Notes: generated by a model from the letters alone, not told the origin. 50,927 nt of DNA from Rhodanobacter sp. 7MK24 (GCF_014842995.1 NZ_JACYXL010000015.1:1-50927); one strand, 5' to 3'; shown: positions 7,260 through 16,153, counted from the first letter of the stretch. Numbers and translations: made by a program.

Positions 7260-7934
7260 TTACGGTGCGGCCCCGCTGAACTTCTCCACCGTGGCGCCCT
7301 TCACCGGCCCGATCTGCGCGCTTTCGCTGACCTTGAGCACCACCTCGCGGCGGAATTCCAGCGTGCCCCGCACCACGGCGTGCGGTCCGATCACGATCGT
7401 CGGCTTGTGATCGCTGCCGAAGTGGAACCAGCCGTTATGCGGCTGATCGACCAGGATGCCGCCTTCGACATGCGAGTTGGCGCCCACGGTGATGTCGCCC
7501 GCCACGGTTTCCAGGCCGCCGGCGACATGGGCGTTGTCGAGGTTGATGCCGCCGTTGACGTTGGACAGGTGGCCGTTCACCTGGGCGCCCCGGGCGAGAC
7601 TGATCGCGCCGTTCACGGCTTCGACCGTGCCGTCGACCTGGCTGCCATCGGCGAGCCGGATCGCACCGTTGACCGTACCCAGCTTGCTGGCATGGGCCTG
7701 CGCGCCGAGATCCAGCGAGCCGTTGACGGTGCTGGCTTCCTGCACCACGGCGCCGTCGCCGATATGCACGCTGCCGTTCACCGAGCTGACGTCCCCGGCG
7801 TGCTGGCCGGCGTCCACCTGCACGGTGCCGTTGACCTTGCTGATGTCGTTGTCCGAAGCGGCGGCCGCCAGCGGCATGGCGACGGCCGCGAGGATGACCG
7901 AGGAAATGGCGAGGGGAAGCAGGATGCGACGCAT
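7260..7934 (-). CDS. Exported VNG-repeat protein (bactofilin/beta-helix-like)
   Basis: The 224-residue product starts [20 protein letters not shown], a signal peptide ending near AAAAS (about residue 26). It is followed by six copies of a Val-Asn-Gly motif at residues 34, 52, 70, 88, 107 and 126, spaced 18-19 residues. Each copy is followed by a short beta-strand such as TVQV, SVHI, SLDL or AIRL. This regularity predicts a right-handed beta-helix of polymer-forming or bactofilin-like type, but outside the cytoplasm. The last 55 residues ([15 protein letters not shown]...) continue a less regular helix. It is divergent from gpmA. No partner is evident. Confidence 0.75.
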   Translation of the reverse strand: MRRILLPLAISSVILAAVAMPLAAAASDNDISKVNGTVQVDAGQHAGDVSSVNGSVHIGDGAVVQEASTVNGSLDLGAQAHASKLGTVNGAIRLADGSQVDGTVEAVNGAISLARGAQVNGHLSNVNGGINLDNAHVAGGLETVAGDITVGANSHVEGGILVDQPHNGWFHFGSDHKPTIVIGPHAVVRGTLEFRREVVLKVSESAQIGPVKGATVEKFSGAAP

Positions 7935-8004
7935 GGCATGACTCCGTTCGTGGGATTGACCACCTTGGGATGCGGCGTACCCGCAAATGGTTGGCGTGAC
8001 CTTC

Positions 8005-8023
8005 GGCATGGTGGCACCATGCC
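8005..8023. promoter_or_regulatory. 19-bp perfect palindrome, operator candidate
   Basis: The sequence ggcatggtg-g-caccatgcc has 9-base arms and a single central base, too tight for an RNA hairpin but ideal for a dimeric DNA-binding protein. It lies in the short divergent interval between the VNG-repeat gene and gpmA, 28 bases before the gpmA start. Confidence 0.45.
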
Positions 8024-8051
8024 GCACTTCCCCACCGAGAAGCCAAATGCC

Positions 8052-8795
8052 ATGCACAAGCTCGTCCTGATCCGCCACGGCCAGTCGCAGTGGAACCTCG
8101 ACAACCGTTTCAGCGGTTGGGCCGACGTGGATCTCACGGCGCTGGGCGGGGAGGAGGCGCGCGAGGCGGGCGAACTGCTGAAGCGCGAAGGCTACGCATT
8201 CGACGTGGCGCACACCTCGGTGCTCAAGCGCGCGGTGCACACCCTGTGGGGCGTGCTCGATGCGATGGACATGTCATGGCTGCCGGTGCACACCGACTGG
8301 CGCCTCAACGAGCGCCACTACGGCGCGCTCACCGGCCTCAACAAGGCCGAGACTGCGGCGAAGTACGGCGACGAGCAGGTGAAGATCTGGCGCCGCAGCT
8401 ACGACATTCCGCCGCTGCCGCTGGAACGCAGTGCGAACGAAGCGGTGCACGACCCGCGCTATGCCACGTTGAAGCCCGAGCAGATCCCCGACACCGAATG
8501 CCTGAAGGACACCGTGGCCCGCGTGCTGCCGTACTGGCACGAGGTGCTGGCACCAGCGATCAAGGCCGGCCAGCGCGTGGTGGTGGCCGCGCACGGCAAC
8601 TCGCTGCGCGCGCTGGTGAAGTATCTCGATGGCATTTCCGACGCCGACATCGTGGAAATGAACATCCCCAACGGCGTGCCGCTGGTGTACGAGTTCGACG
8701 ACAACCTCAAGCCGTTGAAGCGCTACTACCTTGGCGACGCCGCGGCGATCGAGGCGAAGATGGCGGCTGTCGCCAACCAGGGCAAGGCCAAGTAA
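8052..8795 (+). CDS. gpmA: 2,3-bisphosphoglycerate-dependent phosphoglycerate mutase
   Basis: It interconverts 3- and 2-phosphoglycerate in glycolysis and gluconeogenesis, in the cytoplasm. The 247-residue product is the normal length. The phosphohistidine motif [10 protein letters not shown] is at residues 6-15, followed by [17 protein letters not shown], the substrate loop [16 protein letters not shown] and the second catalytic histidine in [16 protein letters not shown]. The C-terminal tail ([14 protein letters not shown]) is also standard. The ATG at 8052 gives the exact family start [10 protein letters not shown]. Confidence 0.97.
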   Translation: MHKLVLIRHGQSQWNLDNRFSGWADVDLTALGGEEAREAGELLKREGYAFDVAHTSVLKRAVHTLWGVLDAMDMSWLPVHTDWRLNERHYGALTGLNKAETAAKYGDEQVKIWRRSYDIPPLPLERSANEAVHDPRYATLKPEQIPDTECLKDTVARVLPYWHEVLAPAIKAGQRVVVAAHGNSLRALVKYLDGISDADIVEMNIPNGVPLVYEFDDNLKPLKRYYLGDAAAIEAKMAAVANQGKAK

Positions 8796-8833
8796 AGCCT
8801 TCCTGGGGAGGTCTGATCAACCGGATGCTTGCT

Positions 8834-8985
8834 CGTCATTCCTGCGAAGGCAGGAATCCGGCGCCTTTGCATTCAATGGCCCGCAGACAGTGGATGACTC
8901 GTTGCGCTCGCCCTTTCGGGCGAGCCTTCGGCTGTTCAACGCTCGCATAGTTCTTCTTTGTCCAGCCTTCGCTGGGATGACGGGC
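8834..8985. repeat. MITE-like dispersed repeat, copy 2 (about 150 bp)
   Basis: Terminal inverted repeats are cgtcattcctgcgaaggc at the left and gccttcgctgggatgacggg at the right, each also a small hairpin. The interior contains tggatgactcgttgcgctcg followed by cgccctttcgggcgagcc. The same interior module appears at 11263-11320 and, inverted, at 22395-22480. No coding capacity is seen. Confidence 0.75.
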
Positions 8986-8989
8986 AAAA

Positions 8990-10444
8990 TCAGGAGGTTC
9001 CCTGGGCGGCGCGGTCGTGCAGCAAGGCATGGATCGCATCCATCACCTGCTGCACTGGTGCGCGGCGATAGGTCCAGCGCGGGTCGCTGTCGACCGGATT
9101 GACCACCATCGTCGCATTGGCCTCGAACAGCAGCAGATTGCCGGCGCGGTCGATGCCGAAATCGATGCCGCCATAGTCGAGGCCGAGGGCCTTTTCGATG
9201 TCGGCCAAGGTACGCCGCTGATCTTGGGTCAGCACCTCTTCCATGGCGGTGATGAAGCGTTCGTCCTCGCTCCGATGTGCGGCGTTCTCGGCCATGTCGG
9301 CGGTGAAATAATGCACCTTCCAGTCATGCGACACGGCAGCATGCAGCGGATAGAGCGCATGGTCGATCATCATCACGCGATATTTGCGGATCTTGCCGTC
9401 GGTGCCGCTGGCGTCGAGATATTCGATCGCGATCAGCACCTCGCCCGGTAACTCCGCCGCGGCCGCGGCCAGATCCTCCGGCCGCTCGACGCGGACGAAA
9501 TGGTGCCCGGTATGGAAGCCCGGTGAACGCAGCAGGCAGGGAAAGGCGATGCCGCGGCCGGCCAGCATTGCGGCGGCATTGGACAGAGATGTGCGCGGCA
9601 GCATCGCCATTTTCGGCGTGATCAGCCCCGGGATGCCGGCCAGCCGCTCGGCGTTGTCGGCCCGACCGGTAACCCGTACCGCCTCGGGCCGGTTGATGAC
9701 GGGGGCTGTGCTGCGCGCTGCCAATGCCGCTGCGTCCTGTAGCGCCGCCGCGGCGAGATCGGCGTCGCCGATGGCGTTGAAGATCAGCCGGTGTGGCGGC
9801 AATGGCACCGTCGGATCGGCGAAATCGACGAACAGCACGGTGGTCGCGAACAGGCGGTCGTCTACGTGCTGGAGGATCGGCACCGCGCCACCGGCGCTCG
9901 AACTCAGCACCAGCAATTCGACGGGTACGGCATCGCCGCGGTAGGGACGAATCAAGGTCGGACGCTGGCGGAATCCCTTCTCGCGATAAGGCCGGGCTGC
10001 GGCCTCGTCGCCCTGCCCGGCAAGGGTGTAGGCCATGCCGCGATTGGCCTCGATGCTGTCGGGGTCCAGAGCCAGAGCGGCAGCGAAATGGGTGCGGGCT
10101 TCCTCGAATTCCCGCGCCTTCTGCAAAGAGGTGCCGAGATTGATCAGTCCGGTCGGATGGCCGGGACGATGCTTGACGGCTTCCCGATAAAGCGTGCGCG
10201 CCGCGCTGGTATAGCCCAGACCGTCGAGCAGGGTGCCGAGATTGTTGAGCAGGCGGAAATGGCTCGGCATCACCGCCAGCAGGGCGATATAGGCTTCCTT
10301 GGCGTCGGTGTCGCGCCCAAGACGGGCCAGCAGGTCGGCGCGTTCGAGGCGCAGCTCGCCGGACGGGTCGCCCTCGGCGATGAGGCGCTCCAGCCGGTCG
10401 AGCTCGTTCAGCAGTCGCTGACGGTGTTGGATCGGGCTAACCAT
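8990..10444 (-). CDS. TPR protein with C-terminal ATP-grasp domain
   Basis: The 484-residue product starts with a helical segment and about four TPR units (residues 30-165), including NLGTLLDGLGYTSAARTLYR and LGTSLQKAREFEEARTHFAA. It ends in a RimK/ATP-grasp-like domain (about 320-475) with IEYLDASGTDGKIRKYRVMM, DYGGIDFGID and the metal-binding LLFEANATMVVNP. It may ligate an amino acid or amine to a peptide or small acceptor, but the substrate is unknown. The start overlaps the stop of a truncated upstream frame (10437-10616) by a few bases, indicating former translational coupling. Codon choice (many cggcgg, gatcgg) looks more alphaproteobacterial than its neighbours, so acquisition is suspected. 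Confidence 0.8.
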   Translation of the reverse strand: MVSPIQHRQRLLNELDRLERLIAEGDPSGELRLERADLLARLGRDTDAKEAYIALLAVMPSHFRLLNNLGTLLDGLGYTSAARTLYREAVKHRPGHPTGLINLGTSLQKAREFEEARTHFAAALALDPDSIEANRGMAYTLAGQGDEAAARPYREKGFRQRPTLIRPYRGDAVPVELLVLSSSAGGAVPILQHVDDRLFATTVLFVDFADPTVPLPPHRLIFNAIGDADLAAAALQDAAALAARSTAPVINRPEAVRVTGRADNAERLAGIPGLITPKMAMLPRTSLSNAAAMLAGRGIAFPCLLRSPGFHTGHHFVRVERPEDLAAAAAELPGEVLIAIEYLDASGTDGKIRKYRVMMIDHALYPLHAAVSHDWKVHYFTADMAENAAHRSEDERFITAMEEVLTQDQRRTLADIEKALGLDYGGIDFGIDRAGNLLLFEANATMVVNPVDSDPRWTYRRAPVQQVMDAIHALLHDRAAQGTS

Positions 10445-10616
10445 GTCGGGCGCGGAAATCGTCGAGGAGGGCAGCCAGATCGTCGGCAGTATAGAGCGAC
10501 GCGCGTGGCCCACCCGGCGCGATGTCCCCCCAATCTGTCTGGACATGCGCGACGTATGCCCTTCGTCCGTCGCGCGGCGCGTGTGGTGCGGTTAGGCTGC
10601 ACGCATCTCCAGCCAC
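10437..10616 (-). pseudogene. C-terminal remnant of a gene formerly upstream of the TPR/ATP-grasp gene
   Basis: This frame of about 59 codons ends HVQTDWGDIAPGGPRASLYT-ADDLAALLDDFRARHG-stop, a well-formed protein C-terminus. Its TAG (10437-10439) overlaps the TPR gene's ATG (10442-10444) in the arrangement ATGGTTAG, typical of coupled operon genes. Only a GTG at 10616 could start it, and the first about 15 codons overlap the likely promoter of the plus-strand gene at 10628. I read it as the tail of a deleted gene rather than a complete small protein. The family is not recognised. Confidence 0.5.
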
Positions 10617-10627
10617 GGAAGTGTCCC

Positions 10628-11182
10628 ATGCCTGCCCACTTGATGAACTACGTGATCATCGTGCCGTTGGTGGTCCTGATGATCTGGCGCCGCATCAGCC
10701 GCAATTTCGGCCGCCAGCCGATCCGGCGCGGACGCATGATCGCGCGCATCGCGATCTTCGCGGTGATCGGCGCCCTGTTGATGCTCGCGGGTCTGCATGA
10801 CATCCGTCTGGCCGAAGGCCTGCTCGGGGGTGCGGTGGTCGGCGCGGCGCTGGGTTTCGCCGGCCTGCGCCTGACGCGCTTCGAGACCGACCCGGTGAAG
10901 GGCGACTGCTACGTGCCGAACCCGTGGATCGGCGCCGTACTCACCGCGCTGCTGCTGGGCCGGCTGGTATGGCGCTTCATGGCGTTGACGCCGCAGATGC
11001 AGCAGGCCCAGGCACTGGCCGCCAGCGCGCCGCCCGGTACGAGCATGCAGATGGGCTACCAGGCCAGTCCGCTGACGATGCTGCTGATCGGCCTGTTGGT
11101 GGGTTATTACATTGTCTATTTCGCCGGCCTGCTGGTGCACCACAAGCGTTACCAGCAATCCCACGCGACGACGCTTGCCTGA
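10628..11182 (+). CDS. Hypothetical inner-membrane protein (DUF1453/CcdC-like?)
   Basis: The 184-residue product has about five hydrophobic segments: residues 7-20, 37-55, 62-80, 98-112 and 150-172. A short basic loop, RRISRNFGRQPIRRGRM, lies after the first. The helix/loop pattern resembles CcdC-like DUF1453 proteins, but I hold that only loosely. A ggaag ribosome binding site precedes the ATG at 10628; a second ATG at 10643 is possible. No function can be proposed. Confidence 0.65.
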   Translation: MPAHLMNYVIIVPLVVLMIWRRISRNFGRQPIRRGRMIARIAIFAVIGALLMLAGLHDIRLAEGLLGGAVVGAALGFAGLRLTRFETDPVKGDCYVPNPWIGAVLTALLLGRLVWRFMALTPQMQQAQALAASAPPGTSMQMGYQASPLTMLLIGLLVGYYIVYFAGLLVHHKRYQQSHATTLA

Positions 11183-11629
11183 GAGCCTTTCAAGGCTCTT
11201 GATGGATTGCTTCCGCGCAAGAGAGCAATCGCCGGCACCAGGCAAGGCGTGAAACAAAGTCGTTGGATGGCTCGCTGTGCCACCTTCGGGTTGCTCTGCG
11301 GACGTTTTGCGCGCCACACCCTGTCTGGCTTGCGCCGCTATCGCGACCTCGGAGATCCTCGATTTCCATGGACGGCGCGGAATGGCCGCCACGCATATCG
11401 CGTGGGCGGGAGCCGTTCCGATGTCCGTGGTTCCGTCTCTTGGCTGACATCCCGCTCTCCACTCTTTCTTGCCAGTTCGCTGTTCACCACCGCCTCCGCA
11501 TTGGCTTGGGCTAGCGAGCAGATGGAATCCGGGCGTCGGCAGGCGACCGAAGCCGCCTTGTTCTTTGCGATAGCGCAGAACGCCCTTCGGTGGAGGTGGG
11601 CGAATTGGAAAGGTCGGACAGGCGCTCGC
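11183..11629. other. Intergenic stretch without a convincing gene
   Basis: It starts with the dyad agagcctt-tc-aaggctct (11183-11200), a possible terminator for the membrane protein gene. It then contains a divergent copy of the dispersed repeat interior (tggatggctcgctgtgccac, 11263-11282, through about 11330). Short frames across it are arginine/serine-rich and have no protein-like features. The remainder to 11629 is featureless. Confidence 0.6.
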
Positions 11630-12016
11630 TCAGGGCGCCACGCTGAAGTCGATCTCCAGCGGGTATGGTGCAGGCGTCGCCGGCGGCGCGGGCAGGGTCA
11701 GGCCAGCGAAATGCGCGGCCATGCAATTGGCGACTGGCGTAGCCGGCTGCACCGCGATGTGCTGCGGCTTGCCATGCCCGTCCACGTCCAGCACCAGCGT
11801 GAACGGCGACTTGTCGTTCTTGGAAACGGCCAGGCAGCCCTTGTAGGCCGCTGCGGTGGAACCCTCGATCTGGCCCCACATCGTCTTCTGATAGGCCGGC
11901 CCGGTGGCGGCGGCCTCGGCCATCTTCGCGGCGTGCACGCGCGATTCGAAATCGCCGTTGCCGGCGGCAGCCGGCGAAGTGCCCAGCAGCAGGGCGAGGG
12001 CAAGGATGGTGGACAT
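11630..12016 (-). CDS. Hypothetical exported protein, 128 aa
   Basis: From the ATG at 12016 the product begins MSTILALALLLGTSPAAAGN, a signal peptide cleaved near residue 18. The mature part contains two cysteines in YKGCLAVSKND and PVANCMAAHF and the stretch FTLVLDVDGHGKPQHIAVQP, which recalls the small beta domains of TonB-C-like periplasmic proteins, though too weakly to name. It has a 37-base gap to the EAL gene on the same strand and could be cotranscribed with it. Confidence 0.65.
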   Translation of the reverse strand: MSTILALALLLGTSPAAAGNGDFESRVHAAKMAEAAATGPAYQKTMWGQIEGSTAAAYKGCLAVSKNDKSPFTLVLDVDGHGKPQHIAVQPATPVANCMAAHFAGLTLPAPPATPAPYPLEIDFSVAP

Positions 12017-12053
12017 GGCGTGCGTGGTTCCTGCGGCGGCGGCTGCCGGAACC

Positions 12054-13850
12054 TTAGCAGCTTGCCTCGTCACGGATGGCCTGCTGGCGCAACCAGTCGG
12101 CGATCTCCGCACCCGGCATCGGCATGGCGATGTGGTAGCCCTGCACTTCGTCGCATTCCATGTCGCGCACGGCGGCGAGCACGCCGGCGGTTTCCACGCC
12201 CTCCATCACCACGCGGAAGCCGAGCTCGTGGCCCAGCGCCACCATCGCACGCACGATGGCCGCGTCGTGCCGGCGCGTGCCGAGGCCGCGCACCAGCGAC
12301 TGGTCGATCTTCAGGCTGCTGGCGGGCATGTGGCGCAGTGCGTCGAGGTTGCTGTAGCCGATGCCGAAGTCGTCGATGGCGATGCCTACGCCTGCTTCGC
12401 GCAGGGCGACCAGCGTGCTGCGGGTGAGTTCGTTGTGATAAATCGCGGTGCCTTCGGTGAACTCCAGTTCCAGCCGGTTGAGCGGTACGCCATGGCGTAC
12501 CGCTGCGGCGGCAAGCCGCGATGCCAGCGCGGAATCGAGATCGATGCTGGAGACGTTGAGCGACAACCGCACATCTATCCCTTCGCGCTGCCAGGCCGCC
12601 AGTTGCGCCAGACCGTGGTCGAACACCCAGTCGGTCAGCGTGCGGATCAGGCCGGCCTGCTCGGCCAGCGGCACGAAGGTGCTGGGCGATACCGGACCCA
12701 GCGTGGGATGCCGCCAGCGCGCCAGCGCTTCCAGCGCCACGCAACGGTTGCTTTCCAGCTCCACGCGCGGCTGATAGTGCAGTTCCAGTTCGGTGCCGTC
12801 GGACAGCGCGGCTGCCAATTCGGTGACCAGGAAGAATTCCTGCCGTTGGCGCTCGTCGTCGCTGCGGTTGTATACGGCCCAGCCGCTGGGGGTGCCCATG
12901 GCGATCCACGAGGCATTCATCGCCCGTCGCAACGGATCGCCGCCGCGCAGCTCGTGCGCTTCGACTTCCAGCAGGCCCACGCCGGGCTGCAGGCTGAGCG
13001 CGACGCCCAGGCAATCCACGGGCTCGCGCAGAGCGGCGACCAGTGCGTCCAGTTGCACGGGCGCCGGCGCGCCGTGGGCGCTCGGCAGCAGTACGGCGAG
13101 GCGGGTCGGTGCCACCATGTAGAGCTGCATGCCCGGTGTCGTCCATGCCTGCACGCGTTCGGCCGTCGCGCGTACCAGCGCATCGGCGTAGGCATGGCCC
13201 ATCGCGCGCACGAAGGCGTTGAAGCGTGCCACCGGCGCGGTTTCGATCGTCGCCAGCCATGCGGTACCGGAGCCGTGCGCGAGTTGCGCGGCGAGATCGG
13301 CAAAGAACGCACCGCGATGCGGCAGCCGCGTGGAAGGATCGATACGGCTGAGGTAGCTGCGCAGCGCCGCACCGGTGCCGGCCAATGCCGCGGCATCGCG
13401 CAGGGCGGCTTGCGCAGCGCTGGCCAAGGCGAGGCGCGGGCGCCGATCGAACACGAACAACGCGCCCAGGCGTTGGCCATCCAGGCCAAACACCGGTTCG
13501 CAGGCGAAGAAGCCGACCGTGGCATGCGCAGGGTTGGCGCCGGCCGGAAGGAAGCGGGCGTCCTCGCGGGCATCGCACACGGTTTCGGCGACGCCGTGGC
13601 GCGCAATCCCGCGGCAGGCGGCCAACAGCGCGTCGTCCAACGGCAGCGCGTCCTGCAGGCCGGGCGTGGCGTACCAGAAGGCACTCCCGTCGCCCAGCAG
13701 CAGTGCTACCAGGGGGACGTCCAACGCATGGGTCGCCAGTCGCGCCACGGCTTCGAACCCGGGCAGAGCGTGATGCTCGGATTCGAAACCCGTCGTCGCG
13801 TGATCGGCGTCGGGTTGCCCGCCGGGGAGCGAACCCCGCGAGATTTCCAT
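12054..13850 (-). CDS. Cyclic-di-GMP phosphodiesterase, GAF - degenerate GGDEF - EAL
   Basis: The 598-residue product has a GAF-like sensor region (about 28-160), a diguanylate-cyclase-like fold with no GG[D/E]EF signature (about 165-325) and a full EAL domain (about 340-590). The EAL active-site set is intact: E374-A-L, N432 in LNVSS, E463 in ELEFTEG, D493-D494 in IDDFGIGYS, K514 in LKIDQS, E550 in EGVET and Q570 in VQGYH. It should therefore hydrolyse c-di-GMP to pGpG, with the inactive GGDEF acting as a regulatory domain. No membrane segment is seen, so it is cytoplasmic. The ligand of the GAF domain is unknown. Confidence 0.88.
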   Translation of the reverse strand: MEISRGSLPGGQPDADHATTGFESEHHALPGFEAVARLATHALDVPLVALLLGDGSAFWYATPGLQDALPLDDALLAACRGIARHGVAETVCDAREDARFLPAGANPAHATVGFFACEPVFGLDGQRLGALFVFDRRPRLALASAAQAALRDAAALAGTGAALRSYLSRIDPSTRLPHRGAFFADLAAQLAHGSGTAWLATIETAPVARFNAFVRAMGHAYADALVRATAERVQAWTTPGMQLYMVAPTRLAVLLPSAHGAPAPVQLDALVAALREPVDCLGVALSLQPGVGLLEVEAHELRGGDPLRRAMNASWIAMGTPSGWAVYNRSDDERQRQEFFLVTELAAALSDGTELELHYQPRVELESNRCVALEALARWRHPTLGPVSPSTFVPLAEQAGLIRTLTDWVFDHGLAQLAAWQREGIDVRLSLNVSSIDLDSALASRLAAAAVRHGVPLNRLELEFTEGTAIYHNELTRSTLVALREAGVGIAIDDFGIGYSNLDALRHMPASSLKIDQSLVRGLGTRRHDAAIVRAMVALGHELGFRVVMEGVETAGVLAAVRDMECDEVQGYHIAMPMPGAEIADWLRQQAIRDEASC

Positions 13851-13924
13851 CGTCCCATCCCCCTCATGTGCGCCCGCATGGGGCACCCACGCAGGCTACT
13901 GCGCCGTCGGTAGGGTGGCAATGT

Positions 13925-15043
13925 TCAATCGACGCGGTGCGGCAACGCGAGGTAGGCCTCGCTCTGCATCTCGATCAGGCGCGATTCGGTGCGGCCGAAT
14001 TCGGCGCGGTGGCGCTCGCCGTCGTACAGCTCGGTGATCGGCGCAGCGGCGGAGAGGATCAGCTTCACGTGGCGATCGTAGAACTCGTCGACCAATTGCA
14101 CGAAGCGCTTCGCGGCGTCCTCGCTGTAAACATTGAATTGCGGCACGTCGGAAACGATGACCGCGGGGCCGGCCTTGGCCAGCGCGATGTAGTCGGCTAC
14201 CGCGCGCGGGCCTTCGCACAGTGCGGCGAAGTCGAACCACAGGATGTTGTCGGCGCGTTTGCGCAGCGGTATCTCGCGGCCGTTCACCGGCAGCACGCCG
14301 CCTTCGACGGCTTCGCCCTGGGCGTGGTCGCGGAAGAGACGTTCCAGCGCGCGCTGCGCCTCCGCGCCGGGCGGCGTGTAATACACCGCGGCCTGCGCCA
14401 GCGCGCGCAGGCGCCAGTCGCGCGAAGAAGCCATCTCGACCACGCGGCAATGCTGCTCCAGCAATGCGATGGCGGGCAGGAAGCGCGCGCGCTGCAGGCC
14501 GTCCTTGTAGAGGTTTTCCGGCGCGGTGTTGGAGGTGGTGATCAGCGCCACGCCGCGTGCGAACAGGCATTCCAGCAGACGCGCGAGGATCATCGCGTCG
14601 CCGATGTCGCTGACCAGGAATTCGTCCAGGCACAGCACGCGGCAGCGCGCGGCGAGACCGGCGGCCACTTCGGCCAGCGGATCCTGCCGTTCGCCCAGCT
14701 CGCGCAGGCGCTCGTGCACTTCCTGCATGAAGCGGTGGAAATGCCGGCGCAGCGCCGTGCCGCGCGGCAGGCTGGCGGCGAACAGATCCATCAGGAAGGT
14801 CTTGCCGCGACCCACCGTGCCCCACAGGTACAAGCCCTGCAGCACGGGCGCCGGTTCGTTGGCGAGCAGCGATTTCAGCCGGCCGAACAGGCCGGCGTCG
14901 CGCGGCGCGGCGGCGCACAGCGCGGCATGCAGGCGATCAAACTCGGGCAGCACCGCGAGCTGGGTGGGGTCGGCCTCCCAGCGGTGCGCGGCCACGCCTT
15001 CCTGGTAGCGCACGCTGGGTGCGGGCGAGAGGGTTTCGCTCAT
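13925..15043 (-). CDS. zapE: Cell division protein ZapE (AFG1-like ATPase)
   Basis: A 372-residue P-loop ATPase of the AFG1/LACE1 family; the E. coli member associates with the Z-ring. Walker A is GTVGRGKT (75-82), Walker B is VLCLDEF (about 136-142), and the family signatures LYLWGTVGRGKTFLMDLF, RRHFHRFMQEVH and TTSNTAPENLYKDGLQRARF are all present. The length matches ZapE. The ATG at 15043 begins MSETLSPAPSVRYQEGV. It lies about 40 bases from the next minus-strand gene and has no dedicated partner nearby. Confidence 0.94.
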   Translation of the reverse strand: MSETLSPAPSVRYQEGVAAHRWEADPTQLAVLPEFDRLHAALCAAAPRDAGLFGRLKSLLANEPAPVLQGLYLWGTVGRGKTFLMDLFAASLPRGTALRRHFHRFMQEVHERLRELGERQDPLAEVAAGLAARCRVLCLDEFLVSDIGDAMILARLLECLFARGVALITTSNTAPENLYKDGLQRARFLPAIALLEQHCRVVEMASSRDWRLRALAQAAVYYTPPGAEAQRALERLFRDHAQGEAVEGGVLPVNGREIPLRKRADNILWFDFAALCEGPRAVADYIALAKAGPAVIVSDVPQFNVYSEDAAKRFVQLVDEFYDRHVKLILSAAAPITELYDGERHRAEFGRTESRLIEMQSEAYLALPHRVD

Positions 15044-15086
15044 GCAACGGTCACCGGCATCGACGGCCCGTGCCGCCGCGATGCGC

Positions 15087-15356
15087 TCAGAAAATTTCCT
15101 TGATGTCGACCACCTGGCCGCGGGCGATGTAGATCTGCACGGTCTTGTCGCCCTGCACGTAGTCGAGTCGATAGGCGAGCACGGCGCCGTAGACGTTCTG
15201 CACTTCGGTTCTGCTGGCGGGGGCGCCCGCGATGGCGGTCACCTTTTCTTCCGAATCCCCGACCGTGATGACCTTGGAGCCGAAGCGGATGGTGTCGGCG
15301 GCCAGCGCCTGGAGGCTGAGCAACAAGCCGGCTGCCAATACGATCCATCGTTTCAT
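15087..15356 (-). CDS. DUF2845-like exported protein, 89 aa
   Basis: The product has a signal peptide (MKRWIVLAAGLLLSLQALAA) followed by a compact beta-rich domain, DTIRFGSKVITVGDSEEKVT...YGAVLAYRLDYVQGDKTVQI, ending VVDIKEIF. The pattern, strand-turn-GDS-helix-YxYxx-strand, fits the DUF2845 group of small periplasmic proteins. The start at 15356 has a GAGGG ribosome binding site. Function is unknown. Confidence 0.75.
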   Translation of the reverse strand: MKRWIVLAAGLLLSLQALAADTIRFGSKVITVGDSEEKVTAIAGAPASRTEVQNVYGAVLAYRLDYVQGDKTVQIYIARGQVVDIKEIF

Positions 15357-15409
15357 GACATTACCCTCGGGGATGGGAGTGGCCGGATTATAGGGCGTGG
15401 CCGCCACGC

Positions 15410-16093
15410 TCATCCGCGCGGCGGCGGCAGCCAGTCGGCGACGGCGTGCTTCACCGCGCCGCGCAGGTCCATCAGGCGACGGTGGAAGAAATGGCCGGCC
15501 TCGGGCATGCGGACCAGTTCGGGCGGCTTGTCCATTGCGGCGATCCAATCGAATACCGCCTGCGGTTCGACCACCTCGTCGGCTTCGCCCATCACCACCA
15601 GCCATGGGCAGGCGGGCAATGCATCGCCCATCGTCCAGCGACCCACGGGTGGCGCGATGCTGACCAGCGCATCGGCCTGCAGTCGAACCGCGCTGCGGAT
15701 GGTGACGTAACTGCCGAAGGAGAATCCGGCCAGCCACAGCGCGTCGCCCGGACGCACGCGGCGCAGCCACGCCACCACGGCGGCGAGATCCGCGCTTTCG
15801 CCGATGCCGTCGTCATAACTGCCAGCCGACGCGCCGGTGCCGCGGAAATTGAAGCGCAGGGTGTCCAGTCCCGACTCGCGCAGTGCGCGTTCCACCATCG
15901 TCACCACCTTGTTGTGCATGGTGCCGCCCTGCACGGGGTTGGGGTGGCAGACCACCGCCGTGCCGGCGCGAGCGCCGGGGCGTTCGGCCAGGTCGGTGAG
16001 GGTCTCGAGCTTGCCGGCCGGCCCGGTGAGCGCGAAGCTGGCGGCCTGATCGGGGAAGCTGGCGGGATCGTCTGGAAATGCGCTGGGATTCAT
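15410..16093 (-). CDS. Alpha/beta-fold hydrolase
   Basis: The 227-residue product has the canonical triad layout: nucleophile Ser in GFSFGSYVT, Asp in VMGEADEVV and His in EAGHFFH. It also has the oxyanion/entry motif HPNPVQGGTMHNKVV and NFRGTGASAGSYDDGIGE, characteristic of a clade of small cytoplasmic hydrolases (the HPHP or YsgA/CocE-like alpha/beta hydrolases). It probably hydrolyses an ester or thioester. The substrate is unknown. The ATG at 16093 is preferred because the upstream frame would run into the divergent acpH gene. Confidence 0.82.
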   Translation of the reverse strand: MNPSAFPDDPASFPDQAASFALTGPAGKLETLTDLAERPGARAGTAVVCHPNPVQGGTMHNKVVTMVERALRESGLDTLRFNFRGTGASAGSYDDGIGESADLAAVVAWLRRVRPGDALWLAGFSFGSYVTIRSAVRLQADALVSIAPPVGRWTMGDALPACPWLVVMGEADEVVEPQAVFDWIAAMDKPPELVRMPEAGHFFHRRLMDLRGAVKHAVADWLPPPRG

Positions 16094-16153
16094 GCAGAGG
16101 ATGATAGCCGCCGACGTGGTCGACCGCTCCCGACGATGCACGGGCAGGCGCCG

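Noticed and set aside
11190..11462. 90-codon minus-strand frame
   Set aside because: It covers a dispersed-repeat fragment and is low-complexity Arg/Ser/Gly; not treated as a gene.
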